Source: Mytilus edulis
Lineage: Eukaryota; Mollusca; Bivalvia; Mytilida; Mytilidae
NCBI RefSeq assembly: GCF_963676685.1
Contig: NC_092344.1
Span: 48,382,830-48,446,829 of the forward strand
Direction of reading: 5' to 3'
DNA length: 64,000 nt
In this document: in pieces, positions 10,030 to 21,499 of the stretch
Layout: every line of letters starts with the position of its first letter
Position numbering within the stretch: position 1 is the stretch's first letter
The notes under the pieces: generated by a model
Told to the model about the DNA's origin: nothing
Databases searched by the model: none
What the model saw: the letters and a program-made list of their open reading frames with translations, nothing else
Position numbers and translations under genes: made by a program

Positions 10030-10375
10030 AATGATTGATTGTTGGTTGCTTAACGTCCAGTGGCAATTATTTTATGCATGCTCAGAGCTAGAGCAAAATA
10101 ACAATACATGAAATAGGTAGGTCCTATATATCTAAATGCCGTCCGGGATGAAATTAAGTTTCGTCGGAGAAATTTGGACTGCCACTGGATAATGAGGATA
10201 TATTTGATAGGGACAGACATTTTGCCTTGCAACATACCAACTACGAAACCCTCAAGGATGTAACGTTCCCATTCTGACCGGACATGGCTGCCTACTTGTA
10301 CATCCCGCGCTGTCAAACCGATGCGCCTCACTTGTACTCTTGTACTCTTCTCACCATTGGGGTCAATAAACATGA
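10030..10375 (+). repeat. Dispersed repeat (GTTGCTTAACGTCCAGTGGC)
   Basis: The start matches a motif I know as common in mollusc DNA, and part of it recurs at about 19700-19810 (GTCCAGTGGCAA, then GGGATGAAG). A 107-residue minus-strand frame runs through it with a basic N-terminal part. It could be a coding relic of the element but I cannot assign it. Confidence 0.5.
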
Positions 10376-11984
10376 TACCTTAATAAATGGCCCACAGTGA
10401 CACAGGTCAAGACCCGTTATTCTACTATATATGAAAAAGGGGGGATGAGGTATGCGTTTTGTGACAACTTAAAGACCCTCATAGGTCATTTTTCTCTTTT
10501 CTCTTTTTTTTTGCCCGTTATTCCCTATTCTTTATATTTTAGCACCTCATCATTCTCTATTCTTTATTTTTTGCTATTATTTATGTGTTTTGTCCATTTT
10601 TTTCTATTTCGAAAACCCCATCAACACCCTCATTATTAAATCTCTGGAAATACTATGAAATAACTATTGATATATCATATGATCCGTGCTTTTATTGCTG
10701 TTCGTCAAGATACATATTGTTGGACGTCTTCAGTCTCCTATGCAATATTCGTATAGTGTACGGATATATAAAAAAATAAACTTATTGAAGTACGAGCTAT
10801 ATAGATATTGGAGAAAGCAGGAATGTTTCGTAGCAAGTTTTAATAAATTTTATTTTTGTCTTGCAGTGTATAAATTATGTACGAATATTGTTTTATCCTG
10901 GAAACACACATTAACCTTTACATCAAAACAATTCAATTTGTTTTTATTGAAATCGACATGACTTAAACTCGGACCAGGATAAAGGACCCCAAATTTAACT
11001 GTGAAGGTTTTTCATATATTATGCGGTATCGGTTTTGATCATTGTTGAATGCTGAAAGGTGACCTATAGTGTCTAACAACCGCATCATTTGTCCTTATTT
11101 TATACATTTTCATTCATTTATACTCGATCTGCAATCTTGTGTCATATGCAGTTTCTTTTTAAATTGATAGGCGTGGTATCTCTATGGGTAATTTGTATTC
11201 CATTATATTTGCTCTGAATAGAAAACACACATTTTAAAATTCATATATAATAGTGTTGAATAACTTATGTGACCTCGCTTTATTTACGAAAAACACAATA
11301 CTTCCGAAAACTTAACAGGTTAGAAAGTAGAATATATTGTTAAAAGTACAGTAGGATTCTAGTGAAAAATTTAAACAGAGACAATAAAATACCTTGACTA
11401 TGCGCACAGTATTGGTGCTACGTTTGTAACGTCAGAAAACGTTCATCGACTGAACGTTGAGAAAACGTTATTGAAGCCTGTGTCAACGTTTGCATCTAAA
11501 TCTTTTTTAAGTTTTTTTTTTCTTTTGTGTCTACTGTGAGTCAATAAAAATTGCAGTTTACAAATTATAGATTTTGTACGTACAAAAAAATGTACGTGTT
11601 ATTGTTTAAGTATATTAATTGTTGAAGGTTTGAAGTTTAATAAATATTTGAATGATTGAAAGGATAATATCCATAATGGCGATGGACATTTATTTTTTTC
11701 TTGTCAGTTTGTTTACGAGTTTGAATACCCCTTTGATAGGTTTTAAGCCTCTTTTAAAAAGAAAACATAACACATTATGATATTAGCTGTAAGCATGGAC
11801 CCCCCCCCCCCCCCCCCCGCATAGATGGGTTCCCTGACTTGAAACAAGTAAGTGAACAGAAATGTGATGGGATTATATTAGCTGTTTAATCTTTTACTTT
11901 TAACATCGATCAATAAACAACAAGATGTAATAGAAAACCAGTCAAATAACAAGACCAATACTGTGCTTAACCCCGCCGCTTTTT
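10376..11984. other. Unassigned DNA with a worn family A fragment
   Basis: Around 11020-11170 there is a decayed family A fragment (TATGCGGTATCGG, GTGACCTAT). AACGTT occurs four times at 11438-11489. Nothing coding seen; a T-rich tract at 10490-10620 gives spurious hydrophobic frames. Confidence 0.4.
11800..11818 (+). repeat. C tract
   Basis: Nineteen consecutive C. A simple repeat like the other homopolymer G/C tracts in this window. Confidence 0.9.
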
Positions 11985-12240
11985 TTGCGCCTGTCCCAAG
12001 TCAGGAGCCTCTGGCCTTTGTAAGTCTTGCATGTTAGTTAATTTTTGTTCATTTATATGTTTTGGAGTGTAGAGTGACGTCCATTTTCACTGAACTAGTA
12101 CACATTTTGTTTAGTGACCAGCGAAGCCCGCCTCTATGTGCGGGATGTTTCTCGCTGTATGTGACTATCAGCTATTTTCTGCCCTTTGGTATTGTTGTTG
12201 TCTCTTTGACACATTCCCCATTTCCATTCTCAATTCTATA
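11985..12240 (+). mobile_element. Solo 3' tail of the reverse-transcriptase element
   Basis: Contains CCTGTCCCAAGTCAGGAGCC, the CTGAACTAGTA segment and the end ACATTCCCCATTTCCATTC. The same elements lie in the same order in the 3' part of the retroelement on the minus strand at 14437-14735. A copy holding only the 3' end fits 5'-truncated retrotransposition. Confidence 0.6.
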
Positions 12241-12313
12241 AGACAGTCGTAGAACAGTAGTTCGTTGCAAATCAGCAAAGAATAGAAAAATGAAAGAATT
12301 TCGTAAAATCAAT

Positions 12314-12741
12314 TAACTTTTGCATATGTACTATGTCTGTACTAAAAATATGTAGTACTGGAAATTAACTTTTAATATTTAGCGCTATTTCATTACTTTA
12401 GATATATTGTAATATTTAGGGACCTGTGGTTTACAGTACTTGATTTGTACAACATATTTTTGGTACAGAAATAATACCAAAGCGATCACAATATTCCATG
12501 TTTGAACATCATAACTAAAAGACATTTGAAATAGACAAACTTTAAACATACTGAAAATGTAACGATGTAATCAAAAATTTGTAGTACTTAAATTTCAAAT
12601 ACAAATCAAGTACTGTAAAATACAGGTACATGTACCTAAATATTACAATGATTTTAAAGTAACAAAATAGTACTGAATATTATAAGTAGATTTCCAGTAC
12701 TACAGATTTTGGGTACAGAAATAGTACCTATGCATAAGGAG
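12314..12741. repeat. Block Y, copy B
   Basis: Near-identical to 4442-4870 apart from small indels. Directly followed by block X copy B. Confidence 0.75.
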
Positions 12742-12751
12742 CTGTGTATAT

Positions 12752-13431
12752 ATGTGCATGTCATGGTTAAATTAGTATTGGAAATGTGGTATTTTTATAT
12801 ATTGATTGTTATAAAATGAATGTTCTTAAAGAGTGTGAGTTATACACCCATTCTTTAAAAAAAAAAAAAAAATCTTGTTAAAAAATTGAAACAATTATAA
12901 ATTTAGACACGACTTTTGAGATGTGCCTTCAGTCTGGAGGTGTTTCTGTATTGTCAGAAGTTATAAAATACAGATAATGCATTTTTGTAAACATTGTGTA
13001 GGAACATTGTGTAGCAAAGCAAATCGTGCAAATTGCAGAGTAAGAAGCAATTAAACACGTATTTATAACTTGATATTTCAATATTGAATTTATCTGTGAA
13101 ATGAATGCATAATAAAACGAACATGAATTAATGACAGTTGATCGGGACTGAAATACACATAGTTAATTTTCCGGCATTTGATTTCTTATCCTGGACGAGA
13201 ATAGTCTATTTTTTATCTCAAATAGCTGTTGCTGTATCTCAGCCTCATTATAATGCAACCAATCAGAATCTATACGTGATAAGTAATTTATTCAAGATGG
13301 CGTGTATTTCGACTGAAACTAATAGCTACGCACCGTGATGCGAAGCAATAAATGTGAGTTTTTGTGTCTTTCAAAGCACAAACAAATATACAGAATTAAT
13401 TGCAGGATAAAGACAATAACTGTTTAGTGTC
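12752..13431 (+). repeat. Block X, copy B
   Basis: Near-identical to 3705-4392, including CAACCAATCAGA, CAAGATGGCG, the 13-codon frame (one changed residue) and the GTGAGT site. Confidence 0.75.
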
Positions 13432-13556
13432 TTTAAATATCAGCTGTATTTGTACGAGGGTATAAAGAAACAGGTGTAATGCGAGCTTAAGCAAGCTATT
13501 ACTCTTGTTTCGAGCCGAGTACAAATACAGCTGATATTTAAAGACGCTAAACAGTT
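13418..13556. repeat. Foldback element, 38-bp arms
   Basis: Arms at 13418-13455 and 13519-13556 are inverted repeats with one mismatch; the core AAATATCAGCTGTATTTGTA lies in arm 1. The loop is about 63 bp. A MITE-like hairpin joined to the end of block X. Confidence 0.8.
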
Positions 13557-14436
13557 GTTTTCTATAAATAGGGAATTTATTAAGGGGGACAACAACATAG
13601 CAGTATCAAAGTGAAATACATGCAAAGGTTAAAGTACGAGAATAAACAGAGGACCAGTCTCTTTCGCATATATCAGGTACTTTAGAACTATGAGACTTAG
13701 TAATTTGTCTTCCACTGGTGGCACCAGTCGTGTGTTTATATGACGAGAAAAATAAAGCTGGAATATAGTCTCATTCGTATGAAGCAGACATCGTAAATGA
13801 ACATTTAAACATATGAAATGAAACTAGCATTTTGTTTTAACTTCGTCACTTGTTGCCATTAAGATGAAAATTATTATATTGAAAACCTTGTTTATCTCTT
13901 CTTCTCCATGTACATTGAAGTGAAGGATACGTATGCAAAATATACTAGTACTGTACTTACTACATTTAACTTTAACTTAAACATTGAAATCGAAAGTACA
14001 TGTTGGCTTAGCCATATACATATAATTTTTATTATTATTGATTTTCTAGTCAGTATGATAATCATTTTTTCCTTTCGGGGTTAACTTTACATATGTGCCT
14101 ATTATTTGTCGGGATTTGGTTTAACCATTAAAGAAAATTTGCCTTTACCTTTTTATGCAGTCCTGTTTGTTCTCTCAATTTTATAACTATTGTCGATTAA
14201 AAAAAAAAACCAAAGTACATTTTTCTTCCCTAAGACAATTTTATCGTTGATTGGAGTATATGCATATATGACATTTATATTAATATGGATTTTTCCTCTT
14301 TTGTAGATATTTTTTGATTGTGTTACTGTATATGACTGTGCTATTGTATGATTGGACTGGTAGTGTGCCTGAATTTATAGTGAAGGATTTTAGTTTGAGA
14401 ATCATATTGAATGTAAAATTAATATTAAATAAAATT
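13557..14436. other. Unassigned AT-rich DNA
   Basis: Nothing recognised on either strand. Confidence 0.45.
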
Positions 14437-17400
14437 GAGAATGGAAATGGGGAATGTGCCAAAGTGACAACAACCCGACCATAGAGCAGACAACAGCAGA
14501 AGGTCACCAACAGGTCTTCAATGCAACGAGAAATTCCTGCACCCGGAGGCGTCCTTCAGCTGGCCCTTAAACAAATATTTACTAGTTCAGTGATAATGAA
14601 CGCCATACTAAACTCCAAATTGTACACAAGAAACTAAAAGTTAAAACAATACAAGACAAACAAAGGCCAGAGGCTCCTGACTTGGGACAGGCGCAAAACT
14701 GCGACGGGTTAAACAGGTTTGTGAGATCTCAGCCCTCCCCCTATACCTCTAGTCAATGCAGAGAAGTAAACGCATAGCAATGCACACATTAAAATTCAGT
14801 TCAAGAGAAGTCCGAGTCTGATGTCAGAAGATGTAACAAAAGAAAATAAACAAAATGACCATTATACATAAATAACAACAGACTACTAGCGGTTAACTGA
14901 CATGCCAGCTCCAGACTTCAATTCAACTGATTGAAAGATTATGTCTTTATCATATGAATATCAGACACGATCCTCCCCGTGAGGGGTTTAGTATCATACC
15001 ATCATAACATATATGAGAAGAACATAACCCGTGTCATGCCAACAACTGGTTTTTAAATAAATGTGTTAAGTTCCGATGCAAAGACCCTATAATTAAGTGA
15101 ATCAATATTAACGCCAAAATATGCAATCTTTAATTACCTGACAACAGTATCGTAACTATATCCCTTCTTAATAAGTCTATTAAAAGGTTTTGTTAGCTTC
15201 TGAAGTGAATACTGACATTTTTGTGCTTTATAAAGAATATTTCCATAAAATAATGAATGTGAAATACCTGAACCTATAAATAGTCTGCATGTTCAGTTAT
15301 ATTTACGAATAATGTCCTAATACCGATGATAAAATTAAGTAAATGTTTTGACTAGTTTGTGATATCGAAAACCCTGGTGTAATAATTTTTCAGTAATACA
15401 TAAATTTCTCTCGTTAAAATCTAAAACATTGTTACATACACGAGCGAATCGTACAAGTTGAGTTATATAAACACCGTAAGATGGTGACAAGGGAACGTCA
15501 CCATCTAAAAATGGATAATTAACGATAGGAAATGAAAAATCCTCTCTTTTATCATAAATTTTAGTATTAAGCTTTCCGTTAATGATATAGATATCAAGAT
15601 CGAGGAAAGGGCAGTAGTCATCGTTAGTATTAGCTTTATTTAAAGTAAGTTCTACAGGATAAATTTCTTTAATATACAAACTGAATTCGTCATTATTGAG
15701 AGCCAAAATATCATCCAAATATCTAAAAGTATTATTAAATTTGTGTATCAGATGTTGTTTTGATGGGTCTTTGCTAATTTTTGTCATAAATTGTAACTCA
15801 TAGCAATACAAAAACAGGTCCGCAATAAGTGGTGCACAGTTAGTCCCTATTGGAATTCCGATAACCTGGCGATATACGTTATCTCCAAAGCGAACAAAAA
15901 TGTTATCTAGTAAAAATTCAAGGGCAGATATAGTATCAAAACATGTCCAATTGACATAGTTTTTTTGTTTACAAAAAAATGACCTAAAAAAGTTTGAACG
16001 TATATATTCACATTCTGACTTTTTAAATGCCCATTTAATTAGGTGTGTGATTTTTTTCTTAATGAGAATGTGAGGTAATGTGGTATAAAGGGTAGAAAAA
16101 TCAAAACTTTGAACAGATCCAAATCACCAATATAAGCATGCAATTTATCATGTACTTCCAACGAGTTTTTGACACTCCAAAAGTAATTAATTCCACAACT
16201 TTCGAGAGCCTTATTTGAACAATTTATTATCAGGTTTTTGATTGTACCATGAAAGTAATATGTACCAAGTGTACTGGTAACAAGAATAGATAATTTAGTA
16301 GTGGAACAATGGCTTGAAGACGCAATGAATCTATATTTGTAAGGTGTTTTGTGTAGCTTCGGAAGCCAATACATAGTTGGGACTTTCACTGTTTTTGGTT
16401 CTGCTTGTAAAGCGGTAGCTAACAGTTTATGTTTGTTACAGATGTCGTTTTCTGAAAATGGAGTCAGTTAGAATGTTGATGATTTGGTGATTTCTTTTTG
16501 TAGAACCTCAATGTAAAATTTACGTCAAACAATAATAATATTATTAGCAGCTTTATCGGCCGGGACAAAAACAAATTCCTTGGCTAGTTCTTTTAATTTA
16601 TGTTTGATACGAGAAATAGGTATAATTATTGTTGTTATTGTTAAGAGTAAAATGTTCTTTAAAATGTTGAATACGTATATCAACTATGTTCATTACTGTA
16701 TTAAAAAAGAGTCCAAAGATTTTTTGTCAGCTTTTTTCCGTTTTTATCCATTTCAAACAGTAAGTACGGAGTGAGTCGTGGGTGATATAACGACACTCAT
16801 TCCAATTTATAATTGACGGGGGACGATATTTTGGTCCTTTACTGAGGAATGATTTGAACTCTCGGTCTTAAACGATGTTAAAATCTCCTCATGGGAAATG
16901 GGTCAATAAATGTATGCGGAAGTACTGCCATTGCATGAAGTAGGTGTATTTTCACTGATATTAACATCTTTACACAATTGGCTATAATCAAACACAAATT
17001 TCCGGGTAGATTTCTAGTAAATATAACAAAAAAGAGGGAGCTTAGTATTATAAAAAATATCCAGGAATTTTTCCTTAACAGAATGGTCGTTAAAAATACC
17101 AGCAATATTGACAATATCAAAACCTTTTTTGAAATACTTTATTTTAATAAAATGTTTTTTATGATCTTCAGGACGATCAATTTTAGGAAACACTTGAGTT
17201 TAGAATAACAATATGCCATTATAATTTGAACGATTTCATACTTAGGACTGCTATATGAAATTGTGTTGCAATCCTCTAAAATTTTATTTAACTTATTAAT
17301 CGGTAATGAACAGAGCTTTGTTAACATATAATGTCTGCTGTTGTTTTTTTGAAATAGAAATTAGGTCCGTAATACTGGTATAATTGGTCCGTTGTTTTAT

Positions 17401-17540
17401 TTATTAGGTCTTTCCATCTTTCCGTGTGGAAAGACCCATTGATTTTGTTCTGATTATTATTTTTTTTTCTTCTGCCTAATTTTTTTTGTGGTGTAAAAAT
17501 GTTTAAAAAGATGTCGCTTAGTTTTTTTGTATATGATATC
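14437..17540 (-). mobile_element. Decayed non-LTR or Penelope-like retroelement
   Basis: Read on the minus strand. An N-terminal coding-like part (about 17540-16600) comes first, then the reverse-transcriptase region (16590-15330) and a C-terminal extension (to about 15060). A non-coding 3' tail ends at 14437 with CATTTCCATTCTCAATTTTA. The tail is the same sequence as the free-standing copies at 11985-12240 and, in part, 59525-59665. The reading frame is broken by stops and at least one frameshift, so it is dead. The 5' limit is uncertain. I see no GIY-YIG or APE endonuclease, so the class is open. Confidence 0.65.
15060..16590 (-). pseudogene. Reverse transcriptase pseudogene
   Basis: Minus-strand motifs in order: FVFVPADKAANN near 16570, MYWLPKLHKTPYKYRFIASS at about 16385-16320, an LYTTLPH-type segment near 16085 in a shifted frame, GIPIGTNCAPLIADLFLYCY at about 15860-15800 and the catalytic box YLDDIL near 15720. 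After that come FLDLDIYIINGK and the YDKREDF and SPSYGVYITQLVRFARV segments. Stops occur near 16526 and 16469, and the frame shifts near 16120. Both Asp of the YxDD box are present but the protein cannot be made as it stands. The motif set is that of a reverse transcriptase widespread in mollusc, cnidarian and fish genomes. Similarity to Penelope-like enzymes (PKLHK, LYTTLPH) is from memory. Confidence 0.8.
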
Positions 17541-17930
17541 ATACAGTCTATACGCTTTTGAAACTGGCCCTCTTTAACTCGTTACAATGTATATCCTCAG
17601 GATGTTAGGTTTTATTTTGACCGAAGCTTTACGAAGACCCCATATGAAAGTTATTTCCCCTTTTGTATTGAAATAAGTGAAATAAATTTGTAACTGGAAA
17701 ACCATAAGTGATAGAGGCCTAGGGTCTTTTGATTTGAGGTCCTTGGTCCAAAAAATGAAAATGAGGTCAAGGTCAAAGGTCAAGGTCATGTTCAAATTTT
17801 TGATTTGGCTTGTTTTCTCTTATTTTCAGAAATCATACAAGATATTGACAAAATATTTTCAGACAATTGTTAGTTGCGAAATATCAACATACGTAACATT
17901 TAAAGCGAGTTTTCCCCCTTTTATATCTAA
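17541..17930. other. Unassigned DNA, with a GGTCAAGGTCA-rich repeat
   Basis: At 17720-17790 the segment around TTTTGATTTGAGGTCCTT matches 18916-18940. GGTCAAGGTCAAAGGTCAAG carries several AAGGTCA half-sites. It flanks the tandem 471-bp element on the left, as its partner does on the right. Confidence 0.5.
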
Positions 17931-18873
17931 TATGGGGACGAAGTCCCCAATAACGGTAGAAAAATCAATAATAAAAAAAAAAAACGGGAAAATTTCCCGA
18001 ATTTTTCATTCTACTAATGAACTCAAAATCGTTAACTTTTTTTTTCAGATCTAGTTCCTGTTCCGGTTTTCCCCGCATTTGCGCAGAAATCTGTCTTGTT
18101 TGCATTAGACTTTGAAAAGAAAATTATATGTATCAGTCTAGTTAAATATAAGATTGGAACTCAATACAATTTCATTTTTAATAATTGTTTGATTTGAGAA
18201 AAACGTTACCTGATAGAAGCGTTTCTTTTGTTTACATTGAATATGACGTCATAATGTAAACAACGTCACAGCTAAATCCCTAACCACAGAACCGAAATCG
18301 GGAACGTTACGGTATTTCCGTTTCCTTTATTAAAATGTTTGAGGTAAGAAAATAATACATACAGACTTCGTCCCCATTCACAGGTTATGCCTGCCTCATA
18401 TTATTGGGACGAAGTCCCCAATTACGGTAAAAAAAAAAATTAAAATAAAATCGGGAAAATTTCCCGAATTTTTCATTCTACTAATGAACTCAAAATCGTT
18501 AACTTTTTTTTCAGATCTACTTCCTGTTCCGGTTTTCTCCGCTTTTGCGCAGATATCTGTCTTGTTTGCATGAGACTTTGAAGAAAATTATATTTATCAG
18601 TCTAGTAAAATATAAGATTGGATCTCAATACAAATTAAATTTTAATAATTGTTTGATATGAAAAAACGTTACATGATGAAAGCGTTTCTTTTGTTTACAT
18701 CGAATATGACGTCATAACTTAAAGAACGTCACAGCTAATTCCCTAACAACAGAATCAAAATCGGGAACGTTACGTACGGTATTTCGGTTTCTTTTATCAA
18801 CGTGATTGAATTAAAAAAATAATACATACAGACTTCGTCCCCATTCACAGGTTATGCCTGCCTCATATTATTA
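17931..18873 (+). repeat. Tandem pair of a 471-bp element (GGGACGAAGTCCCC)
   Basis: Copies 17931-18402 and 18403-18873 are head-to-tail and nearly identical in layout. Each starts with GGGACGAAGTCCCCAA (a palindromic head) and contains CGGGAAAATTTCCCGAA (also palindromic) and ATATGACGTCATAA (CRE-type). Each ends with CTTCGTCCCCATTCACAGG. No coding content; a non-autonomous element duplicated in tandem. Confidence 0.8.
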
Positions 18874-19400
18874 GTTGTATGGTAGTATAACTCATAAACA
18901 ATATAAAGTAGAGGCATAGAGTCTTTTGATTTGAGGTCCTTAGTTGATGACCTTGAAATTGAGCTCAAGGTCATAGGTAAATTTATTGTTCTAGATTTTG
19001 ACCCTTTCTCTTTCCTCTTATGTATACCTGATAAAGCCATGGGACTTTTTGCAAAAGGTTGCAAGCAATGTGACCTTGAAATAGCCAACCGGAAGTGACC
19101 TTTTGAAAACCGGAAGTAGTCATTTTTTGTACTAATTTAATGTAAAAGTATATAGAACCATTTATTTTTGGAATCAGTGAAACTATCAAAACATACCGGA
19201 AGTACTAACATCTTTTAAACCGGAAGTAAAAAATGATCTCCCTTATTTATATCTTTTTGTATAGAAACCATATATTTTTGGAATCAGCGTTTAATAAGCT
19301 GTCATTTGACGCTAAAATTGACATATAAAACCGAATTTTAATATTTTCATATAAAAAAGATCCTTACTGGTGGAAAGACCATCAATGGTTCTCTGAACAA
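18874..19400 (+). repeat. Repeat with four exact ACCGGAAGT motifs
   Basis: ACCGGAAGT, the ETS-family consensus, occurs at 19088-19096, 19109-19117, 19195-19203 and 19219-19227. Two diverged units are visible, sharing ATTTTTGGAATCAG at about 19165 and 19275. The left part matches the 17720-17790 repeat. Confidence 0.6.
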
Positions 19401-19679
19401 TTGGTTTTTAATTAAATAATTTATATTCGTTTGAGCTGGCGAATTAGGATATAACTCTTGTAAAATGCTTCCAAATAAAAAGAGAGAAAAAAAGATTATT
19501 TTTATAAATTATACATTTTCTGAGTTACTAGTATGAACATTGTTAAACCTTTTACCTCCTTGTAGTTGTTTCTTGACAGTTGTGAAAAGTAGTTTTACTG
19601 ATAAACATTCTGTTATCTTTATATTTAAAAGTTATCGTGAAATTTTTACTTATGAGAACACGTAAACCATACAATAATG

Positions 19680-19860
19680 CAGTGAATAAATATTGTTTGA
19701 ATAGTGTCCAGTGGCAAGTATTTCGTGTATGTTCAAGACAAGAACGGGTTAACAATAAATTAAATAGTAGGTAGAGTTTGTTGATAGAGTCGACCGGGAT
19801 GAAGAGCTTGGAATTTAGATTGTTCTGAAAAAAAGGTATGCTAAATATGGTCATATATCT
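19680..19860 (+). repeat. Fragment of the 10030 repeat family
   Basis: GTCCAGTGGCAAGTATTTCG and the following GGGATGAAGAGC segment match the family start at 10055 onward. The 100-residue minus-strand frame here is not convincing as a gene. Confidence 0.45.
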
Positions 19861-20340
19861 TTGGCTAAATTAGTTTAAGATCAGATTCATTTTTAATTGA
19901 CGCCTCTAAACGTCATTGCGTCAATAGCCGTTGAATAATTGTTGCGCAGTAACCTTTCATGATCTAATAAACTTATCACAAGTAGTTAACACGATCTTTG
20001 ATGCATGTACAATGAACTTTCATAGCAAAATAACTAATCGCAGCTTATAATGATGACGAGTCAGTCGTATAAATGAATTAGCATGATCAAATTAATTATC
20101 ACTAATTATGATAAAGTATTACATTTCGTTATATAACCATTATACAGATATCACGCACCATCAGCAATTAAGTTACACATGTTAAAATTAATTATACTTT
20201 TCTTAAGGCAACTAAACATACAACCGATATACTTTCATCTCTGTCAAGTCATGTGCACGCAAATTGAGAGAAAGCCTTTAGCATCATGAAATGACACACT
20301 GCTATTTGATTTATAATATTAGACACAAGCTATTCGATGA
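19861..20340. other. Unassigned DNA upstream of the EF-hand gene
   Basis: Nothing recognised; the upstream region of the acidic EF-hand gene probably extends into it. Confidence 0.4.
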
Positions 20341-20343
20341 TGA

Positions 20344-20383
20344 TATAATACTACTTAACTACTATTTTACACTCCTTCAGTTG
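20344..20383 (+). promoter_or_regulatory. Possible core promoter of the acidic EF-hand gene
   Basis: TATAATA (20344-20350) lies about 35 bases before TTCAGTTG (20376-20383), which fits an initiator. That would give an 85-90 base 5' UTR without an intron. Weak: the TATA is not canonical and the spacing is slightly long. Confidence 0.3.
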
Positions 20384-20467
20384 TACAGCCACTTCACGTA
20401 GAAAACATTTAGTTTTTACCGATATAGCTACTGTTTATTTATTTTCGTTCAAAAGATTAGATTTAAT

Positions 20468-20840
20468 ATGAAATTAGCAACTTTGGCGATTTCTTTCGTT
20501 ATACTTTGCCCAGTTGTGGCGCCACCGCCTTTAGACGTTGAATTGAGAGCTAAAAAGGAGTTTTATGATCAATTGAACGACGCCAAAGAGGACGTTTTGG
20601 ATGTATTTGGTGACAATCTTATTCCAGACTCTATAGAAGATGTGATCGAAGATTCAAATACCGAAGATCCAATTGAGATTAAAAGTGACGAATCTAGTGA
20701 ATTTGTTCCAGTATCAATACCCAATAAGTTCGATAAATACGATTCCAACGATGACGATTTTATCGACGAAGGAGAATTGCTCGCCATTATTGGAGTGACA
20801 GAAAATGAAAACAGTGCTTTTAAAGCAGCAGATGATGATG
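20468..20840 (+). CDS. Acidic secreted EF-hand protein, exon 1 (residues 1-124 and first base of codon 125)
   Basis: Residues 1-18 are a signal peptide (MKLATLAISF start, then VILCPVVA). The mature part is rich in Asp and Glu. EF-hand 1 is complete: loop D92-S-N-D-D-D-F-I-D-E-G-E103, with acidic or amide residues at positions 1, 3, 5, 9 and 12, Ile at 8, and Asp instead of the usual Gly at 6. EF-hand 2 begins at D122-D-D and breaks at G|GTAAAG. Reading on past 20840 gives 53 unrelated residues before a stop at 21001, which could be an intron-retention end but looks non-coding. Joined to 43014 in phase 1, the loop becomes perfect. The likely role is Ca2+ binding outside the cell; a biomineral or secretory role is only a guess. 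Confidence 0.8.
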
Positions 20841-21256
20841 GTAAAGTATATCTTTATTTTCGTCTGTTACGTACTAAGACACTATTTAACTTCAAAAGGG
20901 GAGGGGGTATGTTTTGTTTTCAATTAAAAAAAAGTATTCTGATTCCCAGATTGATGATTAAAAATATTCTGTTTAAGCAAAGAACAAAAAAAATATTTTG
21001 AATGCAGATTTTGCCGTTACCTTAAAGTGTTAAATTTTAACTCAGACAAAAATTCATAGCCCCCCCCCCCCCTTCATGAGGTTAAATGGTTGCTTCCTTA
21101 ACTGTAATTAAAAGTCATTTTGCTTGTCAATTTTTTAACTAATCAAATTATGATGTTATTCAGGCCGTGTACATAACTGCAAAGATAGATTATCGAATAC
21201 GTTTGATGTTCTTCCAACAAAATGATAACATGTCTATTTAAAAATTACTGATTTCA

Positions 21257-21417
21257 AAGGCGGATCCAGGGGGGGGGGGCCCGTTTCATGGGGAAAATTT
21301 GGTTGATTATATAGGGAATCATTAAAGCATGACAGAAGCTGCAAACCCCCCCCCCCTTTATGTCAGTCAGCGCCCCCCCCCCCCCCTTTTAGGAAAAGTT
21401 CTGGATCCGCCACTGGA
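21257..21417 (+). repeat. Dispersed repeat, family D, with G and C tracts
   Basis: Begins GCGGATCCAGG and ends CTGGATCCGCCACTG, an inverted pair. Contains GGTTGATTATATAGGGAATC. Internal runs of 8-14 G or C. A separate C tract lies at 21060-21071. Confidence 0.75.
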
Positions 21418-21499
21418 TTTTGTAAAATTTAATATATTATAAAAACACTGTATCTGAATAAAACATTCAGTATATGACATTGTAAATTTAAGTCAAACT

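Noticed and set aside
10050..10373. 107-residue minus-strand frame as a gene
   Set aside because: It overlaps a dispersed mollusc repeat and has no recognised domain; kept only as a possible relic.
20841..21001. Continuation of the exon-1 frame to the stop at 21001 as the true C-terminus
   Set aside because: It breaks EF-hand 2 in mid-loop and the added residues are basic and unlike the rest; a splice donor lies exactly at the break.
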